Made by a program: the position numbers and the translations under genes
Origin: Brachymonas denitrificans
Lineage (GTDB): Bacteria > Pseudomonadota > Gammaproteobacteria > Burkholderiales > Burkholderiaceae_C
Direction: 5' to 3'
Assembly: GCF_907163135.1 (NCBI RefSeq)
Contig: NZ_CAJQUA010000001.1
Location: 1,317,001 to 1,381,000, forward strand
DNA length: 64,000 nt
Part shown: in pieces, positions 19,801 through 27,346 of the stretch
Numbering within the stretch: the first letter of the stretch is position 1
Layout of the letters: each line of letters opens with the position of its first letter
The notes under the pieces: generated by a model
Told to the model about the DNA's origin: nothing
The model's database searches: none
What the model saw: only the letters and a program-made list of their open reading frames with translations

Positions 19801-19888
19801 CCAGCCCGCCACGCGCGTGGAAGCGCTCTATGCGCCGGAAGTGTTCGGCGTGGCGCCCAATGCGGCGGTGAAGGTGGAGGCGCGCTGA
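13838..19888 (+). CDS. Bacterial alpha-2-macroglobulin family protein with thioester
   Basis: Very large periplasmic protease trap or defence protein, 2016 aa from the chosen ATG; E. coli YfhM is about 1650 aa. A hydrophobic signal segment (residues about 35-54, LALPLLALAAGG) follows a polar leader; there is no lipobox cysteine. Repeated beta-rich macroglobulin domains follow, and the thioester motif CLEQ lies at Cys1527 in NYPYVCLEQKAS, so the covalent-trapping chemistry is retained. A C-terminal receptor-like beta domain ends the protein. Two in-frame ATGs upstream (13700, 13721) are possible but lack a ribosome site and add an unlikely leader. It is coupled to pbpC, the classic partner that repairs peptidoglycan. 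Confidence 0.9.
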   Translation: MTSHLGTRSPQPDAAADNNASSPSRGRNAWRLALPLLALAAGGSALALKPLSISPQGEVSKVRQFVVTFDKPAVTAGNPEAPAPFSISCTSTNKQIAIPRYNGAWRNPSSWAADFDDYLPADVRCTAKSSPGFRSPTGETLETTTAQFHTGAPFVQTITPGGGSIDESQAFVLRFNGAVDAASVQAASHCEVEGIGEQVPTRVISGDDRAAILKSRWFAKEAEKQPDRFVVLQCNRTLPQSAAVSLTLGSYRSPGGLTSPQPQNWKFKVRPPFEATFSCERPNAQAACLPIRPVRLEFNAPVPMNWAKQVVLRSGNTTLQPDFSADEAKAASVEEIRFKPALPEQSTAQLVLPAGLKDDAGRPLQNADSFPLMVRTGPMPPLAKFAAAPFGVVERFAEGPDGPALLPITLRKVEAAPAVKALQPGGKVRTLTPESDAEIIRWYQLVRDYDGELVERTKARKDGIQTLPPALPESNDDEQTDIPPSMVQARMVSLLAQAGGAKATELPKPEGGDPRPFEVVGIPLQPGFHVLEIASPILGQNLLDPRFKQRTMYVRTSALVTNLGVHFKHGRAGSLAWVTRLDNGKPVPNASVAVSGCNGKLLASGKTDAKGIWRHEQAIEAPRCGEYDQESALFVSARAADDKGGTDMAFVWSDWNRGIESWRFDVPTSSDPKPDLRAHTVLDRTLLRAGETVSMKHYLRTETLRGLAAAGQMPTQLRITHVGSDESIELPLVWRTTATGGQTAESTWETPKAAKLGHYRVAQIGKDRKGEPYELDSGEFRVEEFRLPTMHGSIAPVQKDTLVGSTELPVQVQLAYLNGGAASGLPVQVSASIKPAYAWFDDYGGFSFSKSERWSRQTEDDSEDEDAPASKTQLLADRLTLTLGKDGAGQVKIPNIPESGQPQDVTLEASYSDPNGEIQTLQSRQRIWPAAVVAGIKTEYWVSVDKDLKFQALALDVHGKPLKDVKLAVRGVAHSTVTSRKRLVGGFYTYDNQDSSKDLGILCSGKSDSRGLLVCNARVDEPGEVELVASATDGEGRSTEASTSVTVTRQGEIWFGGEDHDRMDVLPEKRDYQPGETAQLQVRMPFRYATALLSVEREGILHSEVVELNGKDPTVKLKIQPEWGPNVYVSVLALRGRLRDVPWYSFFTWGYKAPREWWRAFWHDGKEYVAPTPLVDLSKPAFRLGMAALNVGVEGHALQVSVQPDKEAYQVRQQAQVLISAKTPDGKPAAHAEVAVAAVDQALLELKPNTSWDLLHAMFQQRAWGVETATAQMEIIGRRHYGRKAVPAGGDGGNGAATRELLDTLLLWNPRVQLDANGQARITVPLNDALTRFKVVAVADSGQDLFGTGEASIRTTQDLQIISGLPPLVREGDQYRAQITLRNTTKKDMQVEVTPKATLLELKPQSVTIPAGGSHEIAWDVTAPPQLTATRTQEIVWEVSARDTAGSKAADALKMSQRIIPAVPLTVQQGMLVQVDDKSISLAPPPQSLALADGKAAQGGVKIALQPSLAESLPGVRDWFANYPYVCLEQKASKAIGLRDNAMWQGILNELPTYLDADGLASYFPPQEGGRARGSDTLTAHLLASSHEAGSLNPRWQLSPAARDSMLGGLTRFVEGRIERDFWSPRNDRDVRKIAAIEALARYGKAQPRMLTSITIAPNQWPTHAVIDWLSILQRMPSVPNRDTLLTEANQILRARLSYQGTRLQFSTERDDYWWWLMQNGDVNSARLILTVVNDPEWQNELPLLVNGFIARQKNGAWQTTNANLWGGLALERFAAKVEAGPVSGKTLLRMGGSEQTIDWSKVARLGASAQARGSHWFGAPATERMYTNNTAFLPWQNAPGAAAQTLSLQQQGSGKPWATVQALAAVPVKAPVSAGYSVKKTVTPVQQAVPGKTSRGDIWRVRLDINAATDMTWVAVSDPIPAGATVLGSGLGRDSAIATEGERASGRGWLAFVERSFEAYRAYYEYLPQGTTSIEYTVRLNNVGQFAQPATRVEALYAPEVFGVAPNAAVKVEAR

Positions 19889-19889
19889 G

Positions 19890-22343
19890 TTGGCTGACGG
19901 TCTGAAAGGATCGCTGGCGGCGAAAGCACGCCGCTTGTTGCAAGGCCCGGATTCGCCCTGGATTGCACAGGGTCGCGGCGCAGCCCTGCGCCGCGCGGAG
20001 TCCGGCGCACGACCGCTTGGCACAGGCGTCGGAGCGATCCTGCTCCAAGTGATCGGCCGTGCACGCATTCATGCATTCGGCTCGGCTCTGCTGGCAGGAA
20101 GTGCGGTGCTGTATACCCCCGCAGCCCACGCGCTGCCCAGCTTTGCCCAAGTACGGCAGGATTTCGTCTCCTCCGAATCCCTGCTGCTGGATCGCAACGG
20201 CGAGATCGTGCACCGGCTGCGTACCAATCCCCAGGTGCGACGCGGCCAGTGGGTGGCGCTGGCCGATGTGTCACCCGCCTTGCGCACCGCCCTGCTGCTG
20301 AGCGAAGACAAGCGCTTCTACGAACACAGCGGCGTGGACTGGCAAGCGGCAGGCGCGGCCGCTTGGGGCAATCTGTGGAACACCCGCACGCGCGGCGCTT
20401 CCACCATCACCATGCAGCTGGTCGGCCTGATCGACGACGACCTGAAGCGCGGCCAGGGTGGCCGTACGCTGCTGCAGAAGTTCGGCCAGGCGGCCTCGGC
20501 GCGCATGCTGGATGGGCGCTGGCGCAAGGACGAGATCCTCGAGGCCTATCTCAACCTGGTGCCGTTTCGCGGCGAGATCGTCGGCATCGACGCGCTCAGC
20601 CGCACCCTGTTCGGCAAGGCCGCGCACGGCCTGGATGCGCGTGAAGCCGCCATTACCGCCGCGCTGGTGCGTGCTCCCAATGCCGGGCCGGATGCCGTCG
20701 GGCAACGGGCCTGCGGCGTGCTGGCATCCATGCAGAAAACCCCACGCAGCGCCGTGCTATGCGACAGCCTGGGCTTGTATGCAGCCGGCGTGATGCAGCG
20801 CAAGGCCTGGGCGCCGAGCGATGGCAACGCGCCGCATCTGGCACGCAGGTTGCTGAGCGGGCAGCCGGCCGGCACCCGGTTGCGCAGCACGCTGTCCGCC
20901 CCCTTGCAACGCCTTGCCACGCAGCAACTGCTGCGCCAGATGCACGAACTTGCGGGCCGCAATGTGCAGGACGGCGCCGTGCTGGTGCTGGACACCGCCA
21001 GTGGGGACGTACTGGCCTGGGTCGGCGCGTCGGTGCGCACCAGCCACAGCCCCGAAGTCGATGCCGTGCTGGCGCCGCGCCAGCCGGGCTCCACGCTCAA
21101 ACCCCTGCTCTATGCCCAGGCGATTGCCGAACGCCGGCTGACCGCAGCCTCGCTGCTGCACGATTCGCCCGCCGCGATTCCGACGCAAAGCGGCCTCTAC
21201 ATTCCGCAGAACTACGACCGCCACTTCAAGGGCTGGGTATCGGTGCGCACCGCACTGGGCAACTCGCTGAATGTGCCGGCCGTGCGCACCATCGGCATGG
21301 TGGGTGTCAATCCGTTTGCACGCCAGCTGCGGCAACTGGGCATTGCCCTGGCCCGCACTGGTGACTACTACGGCTACAGCCTGGCGCTCGGCAGCCCGGA
21401 GATGAACCTGCTGCAACTGACCAATGCCTATCGCGCGCTGGCCAATGGCGGGCGCTGGGCCGAGGTGCGCATGCAGCTCCCCAACGCACCGGCTGCCAAC
21501 GCAGGGGATGGTGGCAACGCGGCTTCCGCCACCACAGGGGCAGGCGGGTTCTCCACCTCACAGCCTGCAACAGGCAACCCCGCCTTCCGCCAGGCCATCG
21601 ACGAGCGCGCCGCCTTCATCGTCGGCCAGATCCTGTCCGACAACAACGCACGCCTGGTCACCTTCGGCCCCAACAGCCTGCTGCACACGCGCTTCTGGAC
21701 TGCCGTGAAAACCGGCACCAGCAAGGACATGCGCGACAACTGGGTGGTCGGCTGGAGCCAGCGCTACACCATTGGCGTCTGGGTAGGCAATGCGCGTGGC
21801 GATGCGATGTGGGACGTGAGCGGCACCAGCGGCGCAGCCCCGATCTGGGCGGCGCTGATGCAGCACCTGCACGCCAGCACGCCCAGCCGGGCTCCAATGC
21901 CGCCGCCGGGCGTCGTCAGCCGCCAGGTGCGCTTCGACGTTCCCCCCAGCGCCGGAGCCTCACTGCGCGAACCGCCACGCACCGAATGGTTCATCACCGG
22001 TACCGAACAGGCCGTGTTTGCCGTCGCCCCACAGGCCGGGCGCACCTCCGCCAGCGCCCTCGCCCGCATCGACAGCCCGAGCGACGGCACCATCCTCGCC
22101 CTCGACCCCGACATCCCGCCCGAGCGCCAGCGCCTGATGTTGCGCACCCGGGTCCCCAACGCGCAATGGTGGATCAGCGGCAAGCGCATCGGCCAGGGGA
22201 ACGCAGTCGGCTGGCTGCCCTGGCCGGGACGCCATAGCGTGGAATTGCGCCAGGGAGACGGCAAGGTGCTGGATCGGGTGGGAATCGAAGTGCGGGGGGC
22301 TGGCGTTCGGACCGGCGCAAACGGTACAAGCGGTCGCCCGTGA
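19890..22343 (+). CDS. pbpC: Penicillin-binding protein 1C (transglycosylase/transpeptidase)
   Basis: Bifunctional peptidoglycan synthase, 817 aa from a TTG start one base after the macroglobulin stop; GGTGGAGG sits 9 bases before it. Glycosyltransferase motifs: EDKRFYEHSGVDW and GASTITMQL. Transpeptidase motifs: SxxK in PGSTLKP, SxN in GNSLNVP and KTG in KTGTSKDMRDNW. A C-terminal BiPBP_C-like beta domain ends the protein. An in-frame GTG at 20049 would begin right at the membrane anchor (IGRARIHAFGSALLAGS) and give a leader more like E. coli PBP1C; both starts are plausible. Partnership with alpha-2-macroglobulin is conserved in many Gram-negatives. Confidence 0.93.
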   Translation: MADGLKGSLAAKARRLLQGPDSPWIAQGRGAALRRAESGARPLGTGVGAILLQVIGRARIHAFGSALLAGSAVLYTPAAHALPSFAQVRQDFVSSESLLLDRNGEIVHRLRTNPQVRRGQWVALADVSPALRTALLLSEDKRFYEHSGVDWQAAGAAAWGNLWNTRTRGASTITMQLVGLIDDDLKRGQGGRTLLQKFGQAASARMLDGRWRKDEILEAYLNLVPFRGEIVGIDALSRTLFGKAAHGLDAREAAITAALVRAPNAGPDAVGQRACGVLASMQKTPRSAVLCDSLGLYAAGVMQRKAWAPSDGNAPHLARRLLSGQPAGTRLRSTLSAPLQRLATQQLLRQMHELAGRNVQDGAVLVLDTASGDVLAWVGASVRTSHSPEVDAVLAPRQPGSTLKPLLYAQAIAERRLTAASLLHDSPAAIPTQSGLYIPQNYDRHFKGWVSVRTALGNSLNVPAVRTIGMVGVNPFARQLRQLGIALARTGDYYGYSLALGSPEMNLLQLTNAYRALANGGRWAEVRMQLPNAPAANAGDGGNAASATTGAGGFSTSQPATGNPAFRQAIDERAAFIVGQILSDNNARLVTFGPNSLLHTRFWTAVKTGTSKDMRDNWVVGWSQRYTIGVWVGNARGDAMWDVSGTSGAAPIWAALMQHLHASTPSRAPMPPPGVVSRQVRFDVPPSAGASLREPPRTEWFITGTEQAVFAVAPQAGRTSASALARIDSPSDGTILALDPDIPPERQRLMLRTRVPNAQWWISGKRIGQGNAVGWLPWPGRHSVELRQGDGKVLDRVGIEVRGAGVRTGANGTSGRP

Positions 22344-22391
22344 CGGACCCCTGCAGCGCTGCGCCGCTGCACCCATGCGCGATGAATGTCG

Positions 22392-22425
22392 AGTGCCAAG
22401 TGCCAAGTGCCAAGTGCCAAGTGCC
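22392..22425. repeat. Tandem heptamer AGTGCCA, 4.9 copies
   Basis: Four perfect copies of AGTGCCA plus a partial fifth, in the roughly 295-bp gap between pbpC and the downstream dehydrogenase. A 7-bp period changes phase with copy number, so slippage here could alter spacing. The rest of the gap (22344-22637) has no convincing gene. Confidence 0.9.
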
Positions 22426-22637
22426 CCAGGAACGTAAACGGGAACACCTCGCAACCAGCCCGCAAGCCCTCAAAATTTCCTCAATCGCCTCTCGCGGATT
22501 TCATCCAAAAGTACCGCCTTTTTTTCCGGGATCGCACTACCATGACACGCCTTGTGCCGCACCCGCCGTTGTGCGACCATTCCCGTTAAACAATAAGCAT
22601 CCCCGCATTGCCGGAGCCTGCATAGAGGAGATATTCC

Positions 22638-23795
22638 ATGTCCGTCATCACCTGTATTGAAGACCTGCGCGTGCTGGCCGAGAAGCGCGTGCCGCGCATG
22701 TTCTACGACTACGCCGACGCCGGCTCCTGGACCGAGTCCACCTACCGAGCCAACGAGGCCGACTTCCAGCCGATCAAATTCCGCCAGCGCGTGGCCGTGA
22801 ACATGGACAACCGCAGCACCGCTACCACCATGCTGGGCGAGCGCGTGGCGATGCCGGTAGCCATCGCCCCCACCGGCCTGACCGGCATGCAGCATGCCGA
22901 CGGCGAAATGCTGGCCGCGCGTGCAGCCAAACAATTCGGCATTCCCTTCACCCTGTCCACCATGAGCATCTGCTCCATCGAGGACGTGAGCGAAGCCACC
23001 GGCGGCCATCCGTTCTGGTTCCAGCTCTATGTGATGAAGGACAAGGACTTCATGCGCAACCTGATCGATCGCGCCAAGGCCGCCAACTGCTCGGCGCTGG
23101 TGGTCACGCTCGACCTGCAGGTGCTGGGACAGCGCCACAAGGACCTGAAGAACGGCCTCTCCACCCCGCCCAAGCCCACCATTGCCAACCTGATCAACCT
23201 GGCGACCAAGCCGCGCTGGTGCCTGGGCATGCTGGGCACCTCGCGCCGCACCTTCCGCAACATCGTCGGCCACGCGAAGAGCGTGAGCGACATGTCCTCG
23301 CTGGCCTCCTGGACTGCCGAGCAGTTCGATCCAGCGCTGAGCTGGAATGACATCGAGGAAATCAAGAAACTTTGGGGTGAAAAAATCATCCTGAAAGGGA
23401 TCATGGACAAGGAAGATGCGCGTCTTGCAGTGGAAAGTGGTGCCGACGCCATTGTCGTCAGCAACCACGGCGGCCGCCAGCTCGATGGCGCACCCAGTTC
23501 CATCAACGCCCTGCCGGCCATCGTCGATGCCGTGGGCAAGGATATCGAGGTGCACATGGACGGCGGCATCCGCAGCGGCCAGGACGTGCTCAAGGCCTGG
23601 GCACTGGGTGCCCGCAGCGCCTGGATCGGCCGTGCCTTCCTGTACGGGCTGGGCGCCATGGGCGAAGCCGGCGTGACCAAGGCGCTCAAGATCATCCACA
23701 ACGAGCTGGATGTGAGCATGGCCTTCTGCGGCCATACCGACATCAACCAGGTGGATCGCAGCATCCTGCTCCAGGGAACTTACCCGGTGGCCTGA
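22638..23795 (+). CDS. lldD: FMN-dependent L-lactate/2-hydroxyacid dehydrogenase
   Basis: Membrane-associated flavoenzyme of the LldD/glycolate-oxidase family, 385 aa, oxidising L-lactate or a related 2-hydroxyacid into the respiratory chain. FMN and catalytic motifs: PVAIAPTGLTGM near the N terminus, FQLYVMKD, the active-site SNHGGRQLDG with the base histidine, HMDGGIRSGQD and the phosphate-binding GRAFLYGLGAMGEAGV. ATG 22638 follows GAGGAG at a good distance. It is monocistronic, with no lldP/lldR nearby, so the exact substrate is less certain than the family. Confidence 0.9.
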   Translation: MSVITCIEDLRVLAEKRVPRMFYDYADAGSWTESTYRANEADFQPIKFRQRVAVNMDNRSTATTMLGERVAMPVAIAPTGLTGMQHADGEMLAARAAKQFGIPFTLSTMSICSIEDVSEATGGHPFWFQLYVMKDKDFMRNLIDRAKAANCSALVVTLDLQVLGQRHKDLKNGLSTPPKPTIANLINLATKPRWCLGMLGTSRRTFRNIVGHAKSVSDMSSLASWTAEQFDPALSWNDIEEIKKLWGEKIILKGIMDKEDARLAVESGADAIVVSNHGGRQLDGAPSSINALPAIVDAVGKDIEVHMDGGIRSGQDVLKAWALGARSAWIGRAFLYGLGAMGEAGVTKALKIIHNELDVSMAFCGHTDINQVDRSILLQGTYPVA

Positions 23796-23951
23796 TGGGC
23801 CTGCTGCGTGTCACAAGCGCATACCATTTGCTTTCCCGCGCGCCCCGCGGGCGGCGCTGCGAATGGGGCACAATAAGGTGTTGCCTGACTGGGCGCGGTT
23901 TCGATGCTGCCGCAGCGGTCGGGCGTTTCATGTAATCCTTTTTCCGGATCC

Positions 23952-24413
23952 ATGCACATGACCCTGACTTTCACGCGCGCTGCCAGCCTGCTGCTGGCCA
24001 CCTCCGCCCTGTCGCTGGCGGCCTGCACCAACATCAACCTGCCGCCGAGCACCGATAGCAATGTGCCGGTGGTCGATGCCAGCATCCATCCCGACGGCGC
24101 AGGCACGCCCGCTCCGGGTGCCACGACCAGTGCCGTGGGCAGCTCGCAGGTAACCGGCCAGCCGCTGGCCGGTGCTCCGCTGAATGGCCTGCACCTGCAG
24201 GCCGGCACCTTTTCCTCCCAGGCCAATGCCGACCGCGCTGCCGACAACATCCGCACCAAGGTGCCCAGTATGGCCGGCAAGGTCTTCGTGGCACCGCGCG
24301 GCGTCAATTTCCGCGTGCTGATCGGCCCCTTCGCCAACGACCAGGAACGCGCCGCCGCTGCCGGCACCATCCGCACCGGCACGGGCAGCGAGGTGGTCAA
24401 CGCCGCTCCCTGA
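23952..24413 (+). CDS. SPOR-domain lipoprotein
   Basis: 153 aa outer-membrane or periplasmic lipoprotein. Lipoprotein signal with lipobox LAAC, then a Pro/Gly/Thr-rich linker, and a C-terminal SPOR domain (about residues 78-150: GLHLQAGTFSSQANADRAAD through FRVLIGPFANDQERAAAA). SPOR domains bind denuded septal glycans, so a cell-division or peptidoglycan role is likely; it may be an RlpA- or DamX-like remnant. ATG 23952 is followed by a second in-frame ATG at 23958; either gives a good signal peptide. Confidence 0.85.
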   Translation: MHMTLTFTRAASLLLATSALSLAACTNINLPPSTDSNVPVVDASIHPDGAGTPAPGATTSAVGSSQVTGQPLAGAPLNGLHLQAGTFSSQANADRAADNIRTKVPSMAGKVFVAPRGVNFRVLIGPFANDQERAAAAGTIRTGTGSEVVNAAP

Positions 24414-24433
24414 TTCCGGCCCGATCCGCCTGC

Positions 24434-24476
24434 ACAGCCACGTGCCCGCATCCAGCGGCGCGTGGCTGTCTTGCTT
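24434..24476 (+). terminator. Probable terminator after SPOR lipoprotein gene
   Basis: Arms ACAGCCACG/CGTGGCTGT (9 bp, perfect) with an 18-base loop, followed by T-rich CTTGCTTTGTTG. The T-run is broken, so strength is uncertain. Its position argues for dinB starting at 24486 rather than at an in-frame GTG at 24462 inside the stem. Confidence 0.6.
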
Positions 24477-24485
24477 TGTTGCCCC

Positions 24486-25703
24486 ATGAGCCAGCCCGCC
24501 CCGCTGACCCGCCGCATCGCGCACCTCGACATGGATGCCTTCTTCGCATCGGTCGAACTGCTGCGCTATCCGCAACTCAAGGGCCTGCCGGTGGTGATTG
24601 GCGGCAGTCCGAGCCGCAACGACCTCGCACTGCGCGAACAGTACGGCGAGCGCCATGCGGACATTCCCGTCGATGCGTTCGACCGCCTCGGCAGCTATAC
24701 CGGTCGCGGCGTGATCACCACCGCCACCTACCCGGCGCGTGCCTATGGCGTGGGCTCCGCCATGGGCATGATGAAGGCGGCGCGTCTGTGCCCGCAGGCC
24801 ATCCTGCTGCCGGTGAACTTCGAGCGCTACCGCCATTATTCGCGCATGTTCAAATCGGTCATCACACGCATCGCGCCAGTGATGGAAAACCGTGGGGTGG
24901 ACGAGGTGTACATCGATTTCACCGAGGTGCCTGGCGGACAGGAGGATGGCGGCCGGGTGCTGGCGCAGCGCATCCAGCAAGCGATTTTCGAGACCACGCA
25001 GCTGACCTGCTCGGTGGGCGTGGCACCCAACAAGCTGCTGGCCAAGATGGCGAGCGAATTCAACAAGCCGAACGGGGTCAGCATCGTCCAGCCGGACGAC
25101 CTGGAGAGCCTGATCTGGCCGCTGTCCTGCCGCAAGATCAATGGCATCGGCCCCAAATCGGGTGCGAAGCTGGAGCGGCTGGACATCCGCACCATCGGCG
25201 AACTGGCCGCGCGCGACCGCTTCTGGCTGATGGAGCAGTTCGGCAAGTCCTACGGCAGCTGGCTGCACGATGCGGCCTGGGGCCGCGACGACCGGCCGGT
25301 GGAAACGCACAGCGAACCGGTCAGCATGAGCCGCGAAACCACATTCGAGCGCGATCTGCATGCGGTGCACGACAAGGCCGAGTTGGGGCAGATTTTCACC
25401 GCGCTGTGCCAGCAGGTAGCGGCCGACCTGCAGCGCAAGGGCTATATGGGGCGCACCATCGGCATCAAGCTGCGCTATCCGGATTTTCGCATCGCCACGC
25501 GCGACCACAGCATCCGGCATTACACGGCCGACGCCCGCGAGATCCGCCATGCCGCCGGCCAGTGCCTCAAGCGTGTGGACCTGACGCGCCCGTTCCGCCT
25601 GCTGGGTGTGCGGGTGGGCAATCTGCTGCCCAATGACGAGGCCCTGCATCACAACGAGACGCAGGGACAGTCACGCGAAGACACGACTTTGCCGCTGTTC
25701 TGA
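24486..25703 (+). CDS. dinB: DNA polymerase IV (Y-family)
   Basis: Error-prone translesion polymerase, 405 aa. The palm metal-binding motif DMDAFFASVELL lies at the N terminus and the second acidic motif is VDEVYIDFTE. The helix-hairpin-helix (INGIGPKSGAKLERL) and the little-finger domain with ETTFERDL follow. It is longer than E. coli DinB (351 aa), with extra residues around EQYGERHADIPVDAFDR between the first motif and YPAR. It ends at TLPLF, which matches a QL[SD]LF-type beta-clamp binding tail. Confidence 0.93.
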   Translation: MSQPAPLTRRIAHLDMDAFFASVELLRYPQLKGLPVVIGGSPSRNDLALREQYGERHADIPVDAFDRLGSYTGRGVITTATYPARAYGVGSAMGMMKAARLCPQAILLPVNFERYRHYSRMFKSVITRIAPVMENRGVDEVYIDFTEVPGGQEDGGRVLAQRIQQAIFETTQLTCSVGVAPNKLLAKMASEFNKPNGVSIVQPDDLESLIWPLSCRKINGIGPKSGAKLERLDIRTIGELAARDRFWLMEQFGKSYGSWLHDAAWGRDDRPVETHSEPVSMSRETTFERDLHAVHDKAELGQIFTALCQQVAADLQRKGYMGRTIGIKLRYPDFRIATRDHSIRHYTADAREIRHAAGQCLKRVDLTRPFRLLGVRVGNLLPNDEALHHNETQGQSREDTTLPLF

Positions 25704-25736
25704 GCCGCTCCCCCTCTCCATTTCCGTTTCGCATCA

Positions 25737-26046
25737 GGGGTGGGGCTGATTCGGGTGTCGGGGGGCGCTTCGGTTGGCGTTGGGTGCGGGTTGGGCTCAT
25801 GCTCGCTGCGCTCACGAAATCGCCTAACCCGCACCCAACGCCAACCGAAGCAGGTGCCGTCCGCCCCGAATGACAGAGAGAGTGTATGGGGTGCACCACT
25901 GCCGCAGCTTTGGCTTGCGCGGGGAATGGGCCCGGGTCCGGATCAGGCGATTTCGTGAGCGCAGCGAGCCGGAGCCGGAGCCGGTGCCGGACCCGGGCCC
26001 ATTCCCCGCGCAAGCCGAAGCGGCCTCAAAGCCCAGATCAACGAAC
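25737..26046. repeat. Double-hairpin palindromic repeat element, intergenic copy (A)
   Basis: About 310 bp between dinB and the iron-binding gene. Hairpin 1: perfect 26-bp arms at 25767-25792 and 25826-25851. Hairpin 2: perfect 30-bp arms at 25912-25941 and 25987-26016. The loop of hairpin 1 contains CTCGCTGCGCTCACGAAATC and the loop of hairpin 2 contains its exact reverse complement, so the element is a nested inverted repeat. A conserved linker (CCGCCCCGAAT...AGAGAGTGT) separates the hairpins. Homologous to 57549-57803 inside valS. No protein is encoded convincingly. Edges are estimated from that comparison. Confidence 0.85.
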
Positions 26047-26107
26047 GAGTCCCTCACACTTGCCACAGTAGCACCGTCACAACAGGAATTTCCCTACTTG
26101 CATCTGT

Positions 26108-26126
26108 AATGATATTGATTCGCATT
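26108..26126. promoter_or_regulatory. Fur box upstream of ferric-iron binding protein gene
   Basis: AATGATATTGATTCGCATT is a good match to the 19-bp Fur consensus. It overlaps the region upstream of a TATAAT hexamer (26135-26140), placed to block the promoter of the gene at 26193. Iron repression is inferred from site and product. Confidence 0.75.
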
Positions 26127-26192
26127 CTTTTATGTATAATGGCACCCACGCGGCAAGAAGCCGTCACGACCAACCAGGAGTTTTTCCGCATC

Positions 26193-27269
26193 ATGTCCCA
26201 GCGTTTTCTGAATCGCAAAACCCTCGCCCTCGGCTCTATCGGCGCCGCTGCCCTCGCGGCTGCCCTGGCTGCACCGTCCGTGCTGGCCCAGCAGAAAGTC
26301 CTCAACATCTACTCCGCCCGCCACTACCAGACCGACCAGGCCCTGTACGACGCTTTTGCCAAGGCCAACAACGTCAAGATCAACCGCGTGGACACCGATG
26401 ATGCCGGCGTGCTGCAGCGCCTGAAGGCCGAGGGCAGCGCTTCCCCCGCCGACGTGATCCTGCTGGTGGACGCTTCCCGCCTGGCCAAGGCCGATGCCGA
26501 CGGCCTGTTTGCCCCGATCAAGTCGCCCGTGCTGGAGAAAGCCATCCCGGCCCAATACCGTGACAACACGCATGCCAACGGCAGCACCTGGTTCGGCTTT
26601 TCCACCCGTGCCCGCGTGATCGTGTACAACAAGGCGAATGTCAAGGCGGCCGATGTGGACAGCTACGAAAAGCTGGCAGCTGCCAACAACAAGGGCAAGG
26701 TCTGCACGCGCAGTGGCTCGCACCCCTACAACCTGAGCCTGTTCAGCACCATGGTCGAGCACATCGGCGCCGACAAGACGCAAGCCGTGCTGCAGGGCAT
26801 GGTGGGCAACATGGCGCGGGCACCCAAGGGCGGTGACACCGACCAGATCAAGGCCGTGGCAAGCGGCGAATGCGGCGTGGCACTGACCAACTCCTACTAC
26901 CTGGCGCGCCTGATGCGCTCCAGCAACCCGGCCGATCGCGCCGTGGTCGAGAAAGTAGGCGTAGTGTTCCCCAACCAGTCGAGCTGGGGTACGCACATGA
27001 ACATCGCTGGCGGTGCAGTTGCCAAGCATTCCAGAAACAAGGATCTGGCCCAGAAATTCCTGGAATACCTGGCCAGCCCGCAGGCCCAGCGCTACTTTGC
27101 CGATGGCAACAACGAATGGCCGGTGGCCAATGGCGTGGTCATCGACAACTCCGCGCTCAAGGCCATGACGGGCGGCAAGGCGTTCAAGTCCGAGACCATC
27201 CCGGTTGCCGTGGTGGGCAAGAATCAGGTGAAGGTGCAGCAGATGCTGGACCGCGTCGGCTACAAGTAA
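26193..27269 (+). CDS. fbpA: Periplasmic ferric-iron binding protein of ABC transporter
   Basis: 358 aa, FbpA/FutA-type binding protein. Sec signal ending VLA-QQ, then the mature start KVLNIYSARHYQTDQALYDAF typical of ferric-binding proteins; conserved C-terminal NNEWPVANGV region. ATG 26193 has AGGAG 12-16 bases upstream and a signal peptide. Membrane subunits are not adjacent: permease and ATPase genes of the matching family lie 12-14 kb away (38888-41736), also behind a Fur box. It should bind Fe3+ in the periplasm under iron limitation. Confidence 0.9.
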   Translation: MSQRFLNRKTLALGSIGAAALAAALAAPSVLAQQKVLNIYSARHYQTDQALYDAFAKANNVKINRVDTDDAGVLQRLKAEGSASPADVILLVDASRLAKADADGLFAPIKSPVLEKAIPAQYRDNTHANGSTWFGFSTRARVIVYNKANVKAADVDSYEKLAAANNKGKVCTRSGSHPYNLSLFSTMVEHIGADKTQAVLQGMVGNMARAPKGGDTDQIKAVASGECGVALTNSYYLARLMRSSNPADRAVVEKVGVVFPNQSSWGTHMNIAGGAVAKHSRNKDLAQKFLEYLASPQAQRYFADGNNEWPVANGVVIDNSALKAMTGGKAFKSETIPVAVVGKNQVKVQQMLDRVGYK

Positions 27270-27322
27270 GCCGGCAGTTGCCCGGCGCCACACAGGCACG
27301 GGCACCGACGAAGTGTTCCCTT

Positions 27323-27346
27323 GGCGCCGCTTGCGGCGCCTTTTTT
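27323..27346 (+). terminator. Rho-independent terminator after fbpA
   Basis: GGCGCCGC/GCGGCGCC arms with minimal loop followed by TTTTTT, about 55 bases past the stop. It separates this gene from the convergent nos-region operon. Confidence 0.9.

Noticed and set aside
15893-20068. A 1391-codon open frame antisense to the macroglobulin gene, and similar long frames antisense to mmsAB and valS (up to 1234 codons)
   Set aside because: High GC makes the opposite strand of real genes free of stops; the translations are His/Gly/Ala/Val-rich without motifs, while the plus-strand proteins carry clear family signatures.
25737-26046. Intergenic repeat as a CRISPR array, insertion sequence or small gene
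   Set aside because: There is no repeat-spacer periodicity, no transposase frame or short terminal duplications, and the open frames across it simply read through palindromes.
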